From assembly GCF_002891535.1 (NCBI RefSeq), contig NZ_PDZR01000019.1:24382-88381 (forward strand): a stretch of 64,000 nucleotides of DNA. Direction: 5' to 3'. Below, piece after piece: positions 63,877-64,000 of this stretch. The notes beneath the pieces were generated by a model. The model had not been told where the DNA came from. It saw only the letters and a list, made by a program, of their open reading frames with translations, and did no database searches. The position numbers and the translations under genes were made by a program. The stretch comes from Methylocella silvestris. Lineage in GTDB: Bacteria > Pseudomonadota > Alphaproteobacteria > Rhizobiales > Beijerinckiaceae. How positions within the stretch are numbered: position 1 is the first letter of the stretch; the number at the start of each line of letters is the position of its first letter.

Positions 63877-64000
63877 GTCCTGTTGACAAATAAGATTCCC
63901 AGTCCCGGCTTTCGGTGATTCAACGTTGCTTTCTCAGGGAGGCGGCTTTGATTCGGGACATGATGAGCGACGAGGAGTGGGCGTTCTTCGAGCCGTTTGT
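63877..64000 (+). mobile_element. Left end of an IS5-family insertion sequence (continues beyond window)
   Basis: The element appears to begin at GGTCCTGTTGACAAAT, immediately after CTAG (63873-63876), which fits the 4-bp CTAR target of the IS5 group. A transposase frame with a strong ribosome site starts 70 bp inside. The right end lies beyond the window, so the terminal repeat and duplication cannot be confirmed. Confidence 0.7.
63948..64000 (+). CDS. IS5-family transposase, N-terminal fragment
   Basis: The first 17 codons read (L/M)IRDMMSDEEWAFFEPFV, the usual opening of IS5-family DDE transposases in Rhizobiales. GGAGG lies 5 nt before TTG 63948; ATG 63960 is an alternative. The frame runs off the window. 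Confidence 0.8.
   Translation, partial: MIRDMMSDEEWAFFEPF

Overview
The window is a stretch of an alphaproteobacterial chromosome, most likely order Rhizobiales/Hyphomicrobiales. The evidence is a circularly permuted two-piece tmRNA with an ANDNYAPVAVAA-type tag, an alphaproteobacterial SspB with DUF4169 and RHH partners, a TIGR02300 protein, an HWE/HisKA_2-type kinase, a TTAA-N7-TTAA (CtrA-type) box before minCDE, clustered GANTC sites and high-GC codon use. Genus cannot be fixed from the sequence; a Beijerinckiaceae/Methylocystaceae-like organism is only a guess.

Region by region. 1-1.8 kb: start of the str operon (rpsL-rpsG-fusA) on the minus strand with a recognisable promoter. 1.8-5.2 kb: tatA-tatB-tatC-serS, minus strand. 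5.3-9.7 kb: META-domain protein, PAS/HWE kinase, HAD phosphatase, secreted protein and a secreted esterase. 9.7-16.9 kb: uvrD-type helicase, a large AsmA-like protein, then sspB-DUF4169-RHH. 17.1-17.4 kb: split ssrA, upstream of sspB. 17.6-24.7 kb: thyA, EamA transporter, SSAT-like acetyltransferase, folA, hflK, hflC, DegP-type protease and tRNA-Pro. 24.8-33.9 kb: small proteins, a Mg2+ P-type ATPase, a quinone-oxidoreductase-like enzyme, a TonB-type protein, cmk, aroA and a TIGR02300 protein. 34-42 kb: tRNA-Ala, YkgJ-type cysteine-cluster protein, ROK kinase, Dps, DUF533/TerB protein, DUF2189 membrane protein, SHOCT protein, PHA depolymerase and a GST. 42.6-51.6 kb: cupin, an unusual succinylarginine dihydrolase/GNAT pair, and a tripartite RND efflux operon. 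51.9-55.3 kb: patatin-like phospholipase and minCDE.

From about 55.6 kb to the right end the character changes from conserved housekeeping genes to small regulator/effector modules with longer gaps and decayed genes: a LysR/MFS divergent pair, a DUF1254 protein, an antibiotic-biosynthesis-monooxygenase remnant, a VOC/MarR divergent pair around a 38-bp nested dyad, a TetX-like FAD monooxygenase, an orphan small protein, and a HEPN-like gene cut by the end of an IS5-type element that runs off the window.

Functionally the core genes cover translation (str operon, serS, tRNAs, tmRNA rescue and its SspB adaptor), nucleotide and folate synthesis (thyA, folA, cmk), aromatic amino acids (aroA), protein export and membrane quality control (TatABC, HflKC, DegP), storage-polymer mobilisation (PhaZ) and placement of the division site (MinCDE). 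I see no CRISPR array, rRNA gene or prophage. The most unusual items are the orphan astB-GNAT operon, the dense GANTC cluster before sspB, the nested operator at 60.45 kb and the TetX-like gene in the right-hand accessory region.
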